From assembly GCA_022447275.1 (NCBI GenBank), contig JAKVBK010000010.1, forward strand, positions 23,436 to 87,435: a DNA stretch of 64,000 nt, written 5' to 3'. The position numbers were made by a program, and so were the translations under genes. Of the stretch, positions 8,909 through 17,839 are shown piece after piece (within the stretch, counting starts at the first letter, position 1; every line of letters begins with the position of its first letter). The notes below the pieces were generated by a model, which saw only the letters and a program-made list of their open reading frames with translations, searched no databases and was not told the DNA's origin. Origin of the DNA: Oceanicola sp. (lineage in GTDB: Bacteria; Pseudomonadota; Alphaproteobacteria; Rhodobacterales; Rhodobacteraceae).

Positions 8909-9835
8909 ATGATCCTCTGCGCCGGCGAAGCCCTGATCGACATGCTGCCCCGCGAAAGCGCAGATGGCACGGCCACATTGGCCCCCACAGCAGGTGGTGC
9001 GGTTTTCAATACGGCAATCGCTCTGGGCCGCCTCGAGGTGCCCACCGGCTTTGCCTGCGCCCTCTCCGATGACATGTTCGGCCGCCAGTTGCGCCGCACC
9101 CTGGCCGACAGCAACGTGGACACGACCCATTGTGCAACAGTTGCCCGCCCATGCACGCTGGCCTTTGTCGAATTGATCGACGGGCACGCGCGCTATGCAT
9201 TTTACAACGCGGGCACCGCTCTGAAAGAGATGGGCCCCCAAGAGTTGCCCAGCGATCTGTCAGCGATCAGTGCCCTGTTCCTCGGCGGGATCTCCCTGAT
9301 GGATGAGCCCTGTGGCACGGCCCTCGAAAGCCTTGTGGATGCGCTGCCAGACAGCGTGCCCCTGATGTTTGATCCCAATATCCGGCCCAGCTTTATCGCC
9401 GACGCGCAGGCCTATCGTGCCCGGTTTGATCGGATCACCGCGCGCGCAGACATCGTGAAACTCTCCGATGAGGATTTAGAGTGGCTGACCGGCACCGCCG
9501 ATCCGTCTGATGGAGTCAGCCAGCTGATCGATCGGGGCGTTTGTCTTGTGTGCCTCACCCGGGGCGCAGCAGGGGTCACCGCCTACACGGCCTCCGGCAG
9601 CCTTTCGGTTCCGGCCCCTCAGGCCCATGTCGTGGATACCGTTGGCGCCGGAGACACGTTCAACGCGGGCCTGCTCGCCGGGCTGCACCGCGCGGGCCAC
9701 CTGGCCCGGGGCGCGCTGGCCGCACCGGATGAAACAGCCCTGCGGGACAGCCTCTCGCTTGGCGTGACCGCCGCCGCCGTTGTTGTGTCTCGCGCGGGCG
9801 CCAATCCCCCCACCCTTGCAGAACTGGAAGGCTAA
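8909..9835 (+). CDS. PfkB-family carbohydrate kinase (fructokinase-like)
   Basis: 308-residue cytosolic ribokinase-fold sugar kinase. The N-terminal motif [13 protein letters not shown] and the C-terminal catalytic motif [12 protein letters not shown], with the base Asp in GAGD, are clear. The overall pattern is closest to bacterial fructokinases, but the sugar cannot be read from the sequence. The start is the ATG at 8909 with AAGAAAG upstream. It ends 2 bases before dtd, so the two are probably co-transcribed, with no evident functional link. Confidence 0.87.
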   Translation: MILCAGEALIDMLPRESADGTATLAPTAGGAVFNTAIALGRLEVPTGFACALSDDMFGRQLRRTLADSNVDTTHCATVARPCTLAFVELIDGHARYAFYNAGTALKEMGPQELPSDLSAISALFLGGISLMDEPCGTALESLVDALPDSVPLMFDPNIRPSFIADAQAYRARFDRITARADIVKLSDEDLEWLTGTADPSDGVSQLIDRGVCLVCLTRGAAGVTAYTASGSLSVPAPQAHVVDTVGAGDTFNAGLLAGLHRAGHLARGALAAPDETALRDSLSLGVTAAAVVVSRAGANPPTLAELEG

Positions 9836-9837
9836 TC

Positions 9838-10275
9838 ATGCGCGCACTTGTACAACGTGTGACCGAAGCATCCGTCCGCGTGGACGGCACGGTCATCGGT
9901 GAAATCGGGCACGGGGTTCTGATCCTTGTCTGTGCCATGCAGGGCGATGGTCCGGACGTCTCTGCCAAGCTGGCCGCCAAGATCTCCAAGCTGCGCATAT
10001 TCAAGGATGACGCGGGGCGGATGAACCGATCCCTGCTTGATACGGGCGGTGCGGCACTGGTTGTTTCTCAATTCACGCTGGCGGCTGATACGTCGCGCGG
10101 AAACCGGCCGGGTTTCTCTGCGGCAGCGCCCCCCGAGGAGGGCGCAGCGCTCTATGAGACCTTCAAGGCCGACATGGCCAGCTTGGGCATAGAGGTGGCC
10201 TCTGGCCAGTTCGGGGCCGACATGGCCGTTGCACTGATCAATGATGGGCCGGTCACGATCTGGCTCGACATATAG
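9838..10275 (+). CDS. dtd: D-aminoacyl-tRNA deacylase
   Basis: 145 residues, the usual DTD1 length. It removes D-amino acids (and glycine from tRNA-Ala) from mischarged tRNA in the cytosol. The family motifs are intact: [17 protein letters not shown] at the N-terminus, [17 protein letters not shown] in the active site, and the C-terminal Gly-Pro loop [11 protein letters not shown]. It starts 2 bases after the stop of the sugar kinase gene. Confidence 0.96.
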   Translation: MRALVQRVTEASVRVDGTVIGEIGHGVLILVCAMQGDGPDVSAKLAAKISKLRIFKDDAGRMNRSLLDTGGAALVVSQFTLAADTSRGNRPGFSAAAPPEEGAALYETFKADMASLGIEVASGQFGADMAVALINDGPVTIWLDI

Positions 10276-10421
10276 GCGCCGGACACGGCGCCCCCTGAGT
10301 TGCACAAAAAACAGGCAGCCCCCGGGGGCCACGCCCTGCGCCCCCCGCAGAATTCCTGTGAAATAGCCGCGAGCGCCTGCCGGTGCTTGCGGCCCGTTCA
10401 TCTTTGGTTAACGGTCCGAGT

Positions 10422-11855
10422 ATGAGCGATACACCCCGGTTCTTTGACGAATTGGCGGGCACGGGCGACACGGCCCGGTCCCCCTATGCCGACTATGCCA
10501 CCTGGTTCGAACAGGAGAGCATTCCCGACCTGCGCAAGAAGGCCGCGCAAGCGGAAAACTTTTTCCGTCGTACGGGCATCACCTTCAATGTCTATGGCGC
10601 GCAGGATGCAGATGAACGGCTGATCCCCTTCGATGTGGTGCCACGCGTGATCTCCAACCGCGAATGGCAGAAACTGACACGGGGCATCGAGCAGCGGGTG
10701 CGGGCGATCAACGCCTTTCTGCATGACATCTACCACCGGCAGGAAATCATCCGGGCGGGGCGCATTCCTGCGGAGCTGATCGCCAACAATGAGGCCTTCT
10801 TGCCGCAGATGATCGGCGTTGAGCCCCCCGGCGGTGTCTACACCCACATCGTGGGCACCGACCTTGTGCGCACCGGTGAAAACGAGTTCTTCGTGCTCGA
10901 AGACAATGCGCGCACACCCTCCGGGGTCAGCTACATGCTGGAAAACCGCGAAACCATGTTGCGCATGTTCCCAGAACTGTTCGCACGCATCCGCGTCAAA
11001 CCGGTGCAGGACTATCCCACCCGGCTGCTGCGCGCCCTGCAGGCCAGCCTGCCTCCGGCCTATACCGGCTCTGGCAAACCCACGGTGGCCGTGCTCACCC
11101 CCGGCATCCACAACTCAGCCTATTTCGAACATTCCTTCCTGGCCGAACAGATGGGCGCAGAATTGGTCGAGGGCCATGATCTGCGGATCGAGAACGGACG
11201 GGTCGCCATGCGCACCACCCGGGGCTATACGCCGATCGATGTGCTCTACCGCCGGATCGACGATGATTTCATCGATCCGCTGAATTTCCGGCCTGACAGC
11301 ATTCTGGGCGTGCCCGGCATCTTTGACGCCTACCGTGCCGGCAGCATCACCCTGGCCAACGCTCCGGGCACCGGCATCGCCGATGACAAAGCCATCTACA
11401 GCTACATGCCCGAGATCGTTCGGTTTTACACGGGCGAAAAGCCGATCTTGGAAAACGTCCCAACCCATCGCTGCTCGGACCCTGAAGCCTTGGCCTATGT
11501 GCTGGACAACCTGGAATCCCTCGTGGTCAAGGAAGTGCACGGCTCTGGCGGCTACGGAATGCTGGTCGGGCCTGCAGCTTCCAAGCGCGAAATCAAGGCC
11601 TTCCGGGCCAAGCTCGTCGCAAAGCCCGCCAACTATATCGCCCAACCAACGCTGGCGCTTTCAACGTGCCCGATCCTGACAAAAGCAGGGCTGGCACCGC
11701 GCCACGTGGATTTGCGCCCCTTCGTGCTCGTGCGTCCCGACGGGATCGATCTTACGCCCGGTGGCCTGACACGGGTGGCCCTCAAGAAGGGCAGCCTGGT
11801 GGTGAACTCCTCCCAAGGGGGCGGCACCAAGGACACTTGGGTTCTGGAGGACTGA
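10422..11855 (+). CDS. Circularly permuted ATP-grasp protein of the Anbu operon
   Basis: 477 residues, matching the circularly permuted ATP-grasp type 2 (DUF404/DUF407) family, predicted ATP-dependent carboxylate-amine ligases that join amino acids or peptides. Family blocks include FYRRTGITFNVYG-like residues near 45, VEPPGGVYTHIVGTDLVR near 140, EDNARTPSGVSYMLENR, and VVKEVHGSGGYGMLVGP near residue 375. The start is the ATG at 10422. It leads a tight set with the alpha-E gene (6-base gap), transglutaminase and Anbu, the set previously proposed to build and process a peptide or tag. The substrate is unknown. Confidence 0.88.
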   Translation: MSDTPRFFDELAGTGDTARSPYADYATWFEQESIPDLRKKAAQAENFFRRTGITFNVYGAQDADERLIPFDVVPRVISNREWQKLTRGIEQRVRAINAFLHDIYHRQEIIRAGRIPAELIANNEAFLPQMIGVEPPGGVYTHIVGTDLVRTGENEFFVLEDNARTPSGVSYMLENRETMLRMFPELFARIRVKPVQDYPTRLLRALQASLPPAYTGSGKPTVAVLTPGIHNSAYFEHSFLAEQMGAELVEGHDLRIENGRVAMRTTRGYTPIDVLYRRIDDDFIDPLNFRPDSILGVPGIFDAYRAGSITLANAPGTGIADDKAIYSYMPEIVRFYTGEKPILENVPTHRCSDPEALAYVLDNLESLVVKEVHGSGGYGMLVGPAASKREIKAFRAKLVAKPANYIAQPTLALSTCPILTKAGLAPRHVDLRPFVLVRPDGIDLTPGGLTRVALKKGSLVVNSSQGGGTKDTWVLED

Positions 11856-11861
11856 CGCGCA

Positions 11862-12803
11862 ATGCTGGGAAAGACCGCCGCCGGCCTCTATTGGATGTTC
11901 CGCTATCTCGAGCGGGCAGAGAACACCGCCCGCCTGATCGAGGGCGGCTTTCGCATCGCCCTGACCCGCCCTGACAGCGCCGACGACGAATGGGCGGGCG
12001 TGCTGGACAGCATCGGCGCCCGGAGCCCCTATCTGGCCCGTCATGAGACCTTCGAGCAGGGACAGGTGGTCAATTTCCTGCTGCGCGATCCAGCCAACCC
12101 CACCAACGTGCTGGCAGAAATCAAACTCGCCCGGGATAATGCACGGCTGGTGCGCACGGCCCTGTCGCGCGAAGTCTGGGAAGCGGTCAATGATTGCTGG
12201 ATGCAGCTCAACGCGGCGCTGTCGCGCCCGGTACCACTGCGTGACTTGCCCGAAGTGCTGGGCCTGATCCGGCAGCAATCTGCGCTGGTGCGTGGCGCAT
12301 TGCACGGAACAATGCTGCGCAACGACATCTTCAATTTCGCGCGTCTCGGCACCTTCCTTGAACGGGCGGACTACACGGCCCGCATCATTGACGTGAAGTA
12401 TTACGTTCTGCTGCCGACGGTCGCCCAGGTCGGATCCCAGGACGACAACATGCAATGGGAACACATCCTGCGGGCCACAGGCGGGCAGGCTTCGTTCAAG
12501 TGGCTCCACGGGGGCGAAGTGTCTGCGCGCGCAATCGCGGATTTTCTAATCCTTGATGGCCGGATGCCGCGCTCGATCGCGTTCTGTGTCGGCAAGATGC
12601 AATCCAACCTCAACTACCTCGCGCGGGAATACGATCTGCGCAAACCCTGCCACGACATGGCGGACGCCCTTCTGGGCCGCCTGAGTTCGGCCACGATCGA
12701 CACTGTCTTCGAGCACGGCCTGCACGATTTCAATCTCGATTTTGTCAGTCGTCTGTCTGCGCTTGGGGCGCAGATCGAAACAGACTATCGGTTCGACCGA
12801 TGA
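11862..12803 (+). CDS. Alpha-E domain protein (DUF403)
   Basis: 313 residues, almost entirely helical, typical of the alpha-E family that nearly always accompanies the circularly permuted ATP-grasp protein, either fused to it or as the next gene. The N-terminal motif MLGKTAAGLYWMFRYLERAENTARL and the repeat-like LGTFLERADYTARIIDVKYY near residue 165 are diagnostic. It starts 6 bases after the ATP-grasp stop, with GGAGG upstream. Probably a partner subunit of the ligase; no independent activity is known. Confidence 0.88.
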   Translation: MLGKTAAGLYWMFRYLERAENTARLIEGGFRIALTRPDSADDEWAGVLDSIGARSPYLARHETFEQGQVVNFLLRDPANPTNVLAEIKLARDNARLVRTALSREVWEAVNDCWMQLNAALSRPVPLRDLPEVLGLIRQQSALVRGALHGTMLRNDIFNFARLGTFLERADYTARIIDVKYYVLLPTVAQVGSQDDNMQWEHILRATGGQASFKWLHGGEVSARAIADFLILDGRMPRSIAFCVGKMQSNLNYLAREYDLRKPCHDMADALLGRLSSATIDTVFEHGLHDFNLDFVSRLSALGAQIETDYRFDR

Positions 12804-12837
12804 GCGGGCACACCGGGAACGTCTGAAAGGGAACGCC

Positions 12838-13644
12838 ATGCGCCTGTCTATCCAGCACAGCACGACTTACACCTTCTCAGACCAGGTGGCCTACGGGTTG
12901 CAGCAATTGCGCATTCTGCCCAAAAGCCGCCGCGGCCAGAGCGTGCTGACATGGGAAAGCGAGATCACCGGGGCATCCCGGCAGCTTGAGTTTGATGACC
13001 AGCACATGAACCGTGTCTGGCTGGTACGCTTTGACGGCGAAACCACGCAGGTGACGATCCGCTCGCAGGGCGAAGTGGAAACGGCAGATACCGCTGGCGT
13101 CGTTGGCCAGCACGCGGGGTTTTCGCCCCTGTGGCTGTTCCAACGCCCCACCGCACTGACGCGCCCGGGCGCGGGTGTGCGGGCCATTGCCAAGGGCATG
13201 GCGGGCCGTGGCACAGCGGATGTGGGCGTGCTGCATGAATTGTCGGCCCGGGTGATCGCCGCGCTGCCCTATGGCAAGGGGGCGACAGAGGCGCGCAATA
13301 CGGCGGAAGAAGCATTGGGGATGCCCGCCGGTGTGTGTCAGGACCACAGCCATATCTTCGTGTCTGCCGCCCGCCTGCTGGGCTTTCCGGCCCGGTATGT
13401 CTCGGGCTACCTGCTGATCCCGGAAGACAGCCACCAGGAGGCTGGCCATGCCTGGAGCGAAATTCACGTGGACGGTCTGGGGTGGGTCGGGTTTGACGTG
13501 TCCAACCAGATCAGCCCGGATGAACGGTATGTGCGGGTTGCAACGGGTCTGGACTATGCCGAAGCTGCTCCAGTACACGGGGTGCGCCTTGGCGAGGACG
13601 TCGGCGAGACCCTTGCCGTCGACATTCAGGTGCAACAACAATAA
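12838..13644 (+). CDS. Transglutaminase-like cysteine protease of the Anbu operon
   Basis: 268 residues. An N-terminal transglutaminase-associated domain (MRLSIQHSTTYTFSDQVAYG) precedes a papain-like transglutaminase core with a complete triad: Cys167 in GVCQDHSH, His204 in AGHAWSEI and Asp220 in GFDVSNQ. Bacterial members usually hydrolyse amide bonds or transfer peptides. The ATG at 12838 follows GAAAGGGAA and is 34 bases after the alpha-E stop. No signal peptide, so it should act in the cytoplasm on the same substrate as the ATP-grasp ligase and Anbu. Confidence 0.88.
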   Translation: MRLSIQHSTTYTFSDQVAYGLQQLRILPKSRRGQSVLTWESEITGASRQLEFDDQHMNRVWLVRFDGETTQVTIRSQGEVETADTAGVVGQHAGFSPLWLFQRPTALTRPGAGVRAIAKGMAGRGTADVGVLHELSARVIAALPYGKGATEARNTAEEALGMPAGVCQDHSHIFVSAARLLGFPARYVSGYLLIPEDSHQEAGHAWSEIHVDGLGWVGFDVSNQISPDERYVRVATGLDYAEAAPVHGVRLGEDVGETLAVDIQVQQQ

Positions 13645-13689
13645 GCCGCTCGTCCTGTCGGACGGCATAGCCCGCGAAAGTATGCAGCC

Positions 13690-14454
13690 ATGACTTACTG
13701 TGTCGGCCTCAAGCTGGATAAGGGCCTAGTGCTCATGTCCGACACCCGGACCAATGCAGGCATCGACAACATCTCCTCGTTTCGCAAGATGCATGGCTTT
13801 GAGGTGCCCGGCGAACGCTCCATTACGATTCTGTCGGCGGGCAATCTGGGCACGACACAGGCGGTGATCTCGCTGCTCAAGGAGCGCAGCAAGGCTGTCG
13901 AGGAGCGTAATCCCTCAATTTACGAGCAGCCGTCGATGTTTCAGGTGGCGCGCATGGTGGGGGAGACCCTGCGCGAGGTGATCTCGGGCCATGCGGAGAC
14001 GGGCCAGCAAGCCGATAGCGCCTTTCAGGCCACGCTGATCGTGGCTGGCCAGATTGCACCGGGCCCGCCCACGCTGTTTTTGGTCTACCCCGAGGGGAAC
14101 TTTATAGAGGCCGGCGTCGACACGCCGTTTTTCCAGATCGGTGAAACCAAATATGGCCGCCCGATTCTGGTGCGGGCCTTCGATCCGGCGATGTCGTTTG
14201 AGGATGCAATCAAGCTGTTGCTCGTGAGCTTTGATTCGACCGTGAAAGCCAATCTGTCTGTTGGCCCCCCTTTCGATTTCGAAATCTATCCCAATGATCA
14301 ACTCAAGCGCGGCACGGTCGGGCGCATTGAGCCCCATGACCCCTACTATCAGTCCATATCTAGGGGCTGGGGTGCAGCGCTCAAACAGGCGTTCGACCAT
14401 TTGCCAGATTTCCATCTGGCAGAGGCGCAAAGCGGGCAAAAAGAGACGCCTTGA
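13690..14454 (+). CDS. Anbu, proteasome-like Ntn-hydrolase
   Basis: 254 residues starting MTYCVGLKLDKGLVLMSDTRTNAG, the pattern of the Anbu (ancestral beta subunit, BPH-type) peptidases; removal of Met1 would expose Thr2 as the N-terminal nucleophile. The block ITILSAGNLGTTQAVISLL is also family-typical. Anbu proteins are related to HslV and the 20S beta subunit but form open helical rings without a known ATPase partner. It is the last of four co-directional genes with ATP-grasp, alpha-E and transglutaminase, a known conserved set whose substrate has not been found. Confidence 0.9.
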   Translation: MTYCVGLKLDKGLVLMSDTRTNAGIDNISSFRKMHGFEVPGERSITILSAGNLGTTQAVISLLKERSKAVEERNPSIYEQPSMFQVARMVGETLREVISGHAETGQQADSAFQATLIVAGQIAPGPPTLFLVYPEGNFIEAGVDTPFFQIGETKYGRPILVRAFDPAMSFEDAIKLLLVSFDSTVKANLSVGPPFDFEIYPNDQLKRGTVGRIEPHDPYYQSISRGWGAALKQAFDHLPDFHLAEAQSGQKETP

Positions 14455-14490
14455 GGGCTTTTCCGGCGCGTGCGCGGGTGACTTGCAATC

Positions 14491-14554
14491 GGAGGGGGCG
14501 CTGCCCCCGGCCCTTTGCAGGGCCTCCCCCGAGGTATTTTCAGCAAGAGGAAAG
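14491..14554 (+). repeat. Double-hairpin palindromic repeat, intergenic copy
   Basis: Two adjacent hairpins: GGGGG-cgct-CCCCC-like at 14494-14508 and GGCCCTTTGCAGGGCC at 14509-14524, followed by a C-run and GAGGTATTTT then CAGCAAGAGGAAA. The same order (hairpin, hairpin, C-run, TATTT, CAAG) is present inside xdhB at 24211-24264. It lies after the Anbu stop and may also act as a transcript 3' end. Confidence 0.6.
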
Positions 14555-14629
14555 GCAGCGCACGGGGCCGATTTCGAAAGCGGCTTGGGCGCCTGCGTTC
14601 GGTGGGCTGAAGTCTTTTGAATCGGACAA

Positions 14630-14658
14630 GAAAAAGGGCGCCCCGTGAGGGCGCCCTT
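14630..14658 (-). terminator. Rho-independent terminator for the DegP gene
   Basis: Nine-base perfect stem AAGGGCGCC / GGCGCCCTT (14634-14642 with 14650-14658), 7-base loop; read on the minus strand it is followed by a T-run (TTTTTC) and begins 49 bases after the protease stop. Confidence 0.82.
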
Positions 14659-14663
14659 CGTTG

Positions 14664-14690
14664 CTTTGGGCTTTGGGCTTTGGGCTTTGG
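14664..14690. repeat. Tandem CTTTGGG repeat, 3.9 copies
   Basis: Four nearly complete head-to-tail copies of the 7-mer CTTTGGG between the terminator and the stop codon of the protease gene. Non-coding; its copy number could vary by slippage. No function inferred. Confidence 0.75.
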
Positions 14691-14706
14691 AGTTGATTGC
14701 GGCGGA

Positions 14707-16170
14707 TTACTCCAGCGACAGCGCCACGAAGCGTGGTTCACCGTCGCGGCGGACGAGCAGGAGCAGCGAGCGGCGACCTGCATCGCGTGCCTCTTCGATC
14801 CGCGCCTCCAGGTCGGACAACTCGGTGACGGCCTGCTGGCCTGCCTCAGTGATCACGTCGCCAGCGCGAACGCCCTTCTCATACGCTTCCGAATCTTCGG
14901 GAACATCCGTGACCAGAAGGCCGTTGATGCTGTCCGCCAGATCCATCTCAGAGCGCATCTGATCGGTGATGACCGACAGGGTGATGCCGAGGATTTCCGC
15001 TGTGTCAGGCTCCACCGGGCCGGGCTGTGCTGCTGGGATGGCTTCGGCCGTTTCACGACGCCCCAGTGTCACCATCAGCGTTTCCATGGCGCCATCGCGG
15101 AACACTTCCACTTCCACGGCCTTGCCGACAGCCGTGTTGCCGACCTTACGGACCAAGCCGCGGGTATCGGCAACGTCTGTGCCGTCAAAGGTCAGGATCA
15201 CGTCACCCGCCTCGATGCCAGCGTCCTTGGCGGGACCGTCGGGCACATCGGTGACCAGCGCACCTTCTGCAGTGGCGAGACCAATCGCATCAGCCACGTC
15301 GCCGCTGACGTCCTGGATGCGGACGCCCAGCCAGCCCCGGCGCGTTTCGCCAAAGCGCTGCAATTGGTCAACCACCTGGATCACCACGGCAGAGGACATG
15401 GCAAAGCCGATCCCGATCGAGCCACCATTGGGCGACAGAATGGCAGTGTTCACACCGATCACATCCCCCTCCATGTTGAAGAGCGGACCGCCGGAATTGC
15501 CGCGGTTGATCGCTGCATCGGTCTGGATGTAGTCATCATAGCTGCCTTGCAGCGCCCGGCCCCGTGCCGACACGATACCGGCGGAGACCGAGAAGCCCTG
15601 GCCGAGCGGGTTGCCCATGGCCATGACCCAATCGCCAACGCGCGCGGCATCGCTGTCGCCAAAGGCCACATATTCCAGCGGCTCTTCGCTTTCGACTTTG
15701 AGCAGGGCAATGTCCGTTTTGGGATCGGTGCCGATGACCTCTGCGGGCAGATCGAAGCCTTCGAAAAACTCGATCATGATCTGATCAGCGCCCTCGATGA
15801 CGTGATTATTCGTCACGATATAGCCATCCTCGGAAATCACGAAACCCGATCCCAGAGCGGAAGAACGCCGGGGACGGTTCGGACCATCTTCCTGGCGCTC
15901 AAGGAAATCGCGGAAGAAATCCTCAAACGGAGAGCCTTCGGGCACGACCGGCGCCTGGCGCATATCGGAGGCTACATTTGTTGACGTCGTGATGTTGACG
16001 ACCGACGGGCTGATCTTTTCGGCCAGATCGGCGAAGCTTTCGGGCGCGCCACGGGCCTGAGCGGCCATGGCTTGTGCAAGCACCAGCAGAGCTCCGAACA
16101 GAACGGCGATCAGCGCCTGTGGCGTGTAGGTGCGCGCGGGGCGCGCAGGAAGAGAGACTTGAGGCGTCAC
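14707..16170 (-). CDS. degP: Do-family periplasmic serine protease (DegP/DegQ type)
   Basis: 487 residues with an N-terminal export signal (hydrophobic 18-36, then AMAAQARG). The trypsin-like domain has the full triad His123 (TNNHVIEG), Asp153 (KTDIALL) and Ser226 (GNSGGPL). Two PDZ domains follow (about 275-365 and 395-480). It degrades or refolds damaged envelope proteins. The GTG start at 16170 has an unusually complete ribosome site (AAAGGAGGTCA). A T-run terminator follows. It stands alone, without hflK/hflC. The exact type (DegP, DegQ or MucD) cannot be set from sequence, so the symbol is approximate. Confidence 0.92.
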   Translation of the reverse strand: MTPQVSLPARPARTYTPQALIAVLFGALLVLAQAMAAQARGAPESFADLAEKISPSVVNITTSTNVASDMRQAPVVPEGSPFEDFFRDFLERQEDGPNRPRRSSALGSGFVISEDGYIVTNNHVIEGADQIMIEFFEGFDLPAEVIGTDPKTDIALLKVESEEPLEYVAFGDSDAARVGDWVMAMGNPLGQGFSVSAGIVSARGRALQGSYDDYIQTDAAINRGNSGGPLFNMEGDVIGVNTAILSPNGGSIGIGFAMSSAVVIQVVDQLQRFGETRRGWLGVRIQDVSGDVADAIGLATAEGALVTDVPDGPAKDAGIEAGDVILTFDGTDVADTRGLVRKVGNTAVGKAVEVEVFRDGAMETLMVTLGRRETAEAIPAAQPGPVEPDTAEILGITLSVITDQMRSEMDLADSINGLLVTDVPEDSEAYEKGVRAGDVITEAGQQAVTELSDLEARIEEARDAGRRSLLLLVRRDGEPRFVALSLE

Positions 16171-16742
16171 GGGTGACCTCCTTTGCTGCAGTCATGTCAG
16201 CGCATCTGCGGCGCGGTACTCTGGCACCGGCACGAGAATGCATGCCCTTCTTCATCACGATAGGACGGCTCCGATGCAACACAAAGGGCAAAGAGGCGGC
16301 GTCAAACTGCCGTGACGGCTTTCAAGCGTTCGCTCACTTTACTGTGACATGGTCCGCGAGCCTGTTGCGGCAAGTGGCGGCCTTGCGCGCGGTTGCGCAA
16401 GACAGCGTTATCTTATTGACGTTGCGTCGCTTTGAAGCGCGAAAGAATGGCTTTGGGCGGCACGAGAGAACGCGTCCGCCAGGGCGAAAAACACCGGTTT
16501 ACCAAGGACTGAAATTGCACAGGCTTGAGGCGGCGAAAATGGGGCGGTGAGCGCGGAACGCGCCATCACCCCATGGATGACCGTTTTGGGCTGGGCCTTT
16601 GCGCGCTTTGGTTTGCCATTTACATCCTGGCGCGCCTTTTGCCGTTTGCCCCTGCCGTGGCAAGGGCGTAGTTTGGCGCGGCAGGTGGGCGGGCAGGCCT
16701 GCATGCGATTGGGCAAACGGGCAGACAGGCAGGATCACCCCG
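16171..16742. other. Intergenic region between the DegP and M48-like genes, no gene supported
   Basis: 572 bases between divergent genes. Open frames exist on both strands, but none has a ribosome site and recognisable protein together, and the longer ones run through the 5' end of neighbours. The part next to 16170 must carry the protease promoter and ribosome site. A stretch near 16390-16440 is less G+C-rich and contains TTGACG, a possible -35 box, without a convincing -10 box. Nothing else recognised. Confidence 0.6.
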
Positions 16743-17762
16743 GTGAGCAAGACGGCGCTCTCTCAGTATACACGGCTGGAAAGCCTCGGTGTCTGGACGC
16801 CGGAACCCGGCGGGCGCAAGGTCAATGTTTTGGTGTCCTTTGGTGCGGCGACACTTGTGATCTCTGACCAGCGGGACCATCCCCTGTCGCACTGGTCGCT
16901 GGCAGCCGTCGTGCGGGTCAACCCGGGCGAACGGCCTGCGCTTTTCGCGCCGTCAGCGGCGGCCGCGGAGCTGCTGGAAATCGAAGATCCGGACATGATC
17001 GCGGCATTAGAGACTGTGCGCAAAGCGGTGCTGCGGGGCACGCCACGGGGCGGACGTCTGCGGCGCACGATCGCTGCGCTGTTGGTCTTGGCGGTCGCGG
17101 TTGGGGTATTCGCCTTCGGCCCAAACGCTCTTGTGCGCCATGCGGAACGCACGCTGCCCGATGCCGCCCGCGCCGAGATCGGGGCCGGTGTCTTGCAAGC
17201 TTTGCACCGGGTGGCTGGGGCGGGCTGCACATCGCCAGAGGGAGATGTGGCGCTGCAGATGCTCCAGGAAGAATTGCCCGGCCTTGAGGGTCAACGCCTT
17301 CAGGTTTTGCCCCAGGGACCGGGCCATGTGCTCACCCTGCCGGGCGGCTGGTTCCTGCTGGAACGCCGCATGGTCGAAGAATTTGACACCGCTGAGGTTG
17401 CTGCAGGACATCTGCTGGCCGCACAGGTGCGCAAAGAGGACATTCCCCCCCTGCGCGCCCTTCTGGAAGAAGCCGGGAGCCTCGCCGTGCTGCAGCTTCT
17501 GACCACTGGCCAATTGCCGCCCGACCTGTTGCGCAGTCACGCAGAGACGCTGATGCGCGCGCCCCCTGCCACGGTGCAGGAGGCGGCTTTGCTGCAACGG
17601 TTTGCCGAGGCGGGTATCACCGCGCGCCCCTATGCTTTCGCCTTGGACATTACCGGGGAGACGACCCTCGGCCTGATCGAGGCAGACTCCGTTCGGCCAG
17701 ACCAATCACGACGCCTGCTGCGCGACAGAGACTGGCTGGCCCTGCAAGGGATCTGCGAATAA
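16743..17762 (+). CDS. M48 peptidase-like membrane protein with degenerate active site
   Basis: 339 residues from a GTG at 16743; the frame is open further upstream but that part looks non-coding. Residues about 1-95 resemble the small beta domain that precedes many membrane M48 peptidases, followed by one membrane segment (about 100-122) and a domain whose block LPGGWFLLERRMVEEFDTAEVAAGHLLAAQVR aligns by eye with the M48 pattern LPGG...LxxxxxxxELAxVLxHExxH. The HExxH is replaced by GHLLAAQ, so it should not bind zinc or cut. A pseudo-peptidase is inferred, not proven. It is convergent with dnaE. Confidence 0.6.
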   Translation: MSKTALSQYTRLESLGVWTPEPGGRKVNVLVSFGAATLVISDQRDHPLSHWSLAAVVRVNPGERPALFAPSAAAAELLEIEDPDMIAALETVRKAVLRGTPRGGRLRRTIAALLVLAVAVGVFAFGPNALVRHAERTLPDAARAEIGAGVLQALHRVAGAGCTSPEGDVALQMLQEELPGLEGQRLQVLPQGPGHVLTLPGGWFLLERRMVEEFDTAEVAAGHLLAAQVRKEDIPPLRALLEEAGSLAVLQLLTTGQLPPDLLRSHAETLMRAPPATVQEAALLQRFAEAGITARPYAFALDITGETTLGLIEADSVRPDQSRRLLRDRDWLALQGICE

Positions 17763-17839
17763 TCAGGTCGCCTGACCAGCGCCGGGCGCAGGGCAGGCAC
17801 AGCTACAGATGTCAGCAGCCGCCCCACGGCCGTGCGGGC

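Noticed and set aside
10295..10345. C/G-rich hairpin with an A-run between dtd and the ATP-grasp gene
   Set aside because: It would terminate only leftward transcription, and no minus-strand gene ends here.
14617..15984. 455-codon frame opposite the DegP gene
   Set aside because: Antisense to a protease with all catalytic residues; no ribosome site or known motif.
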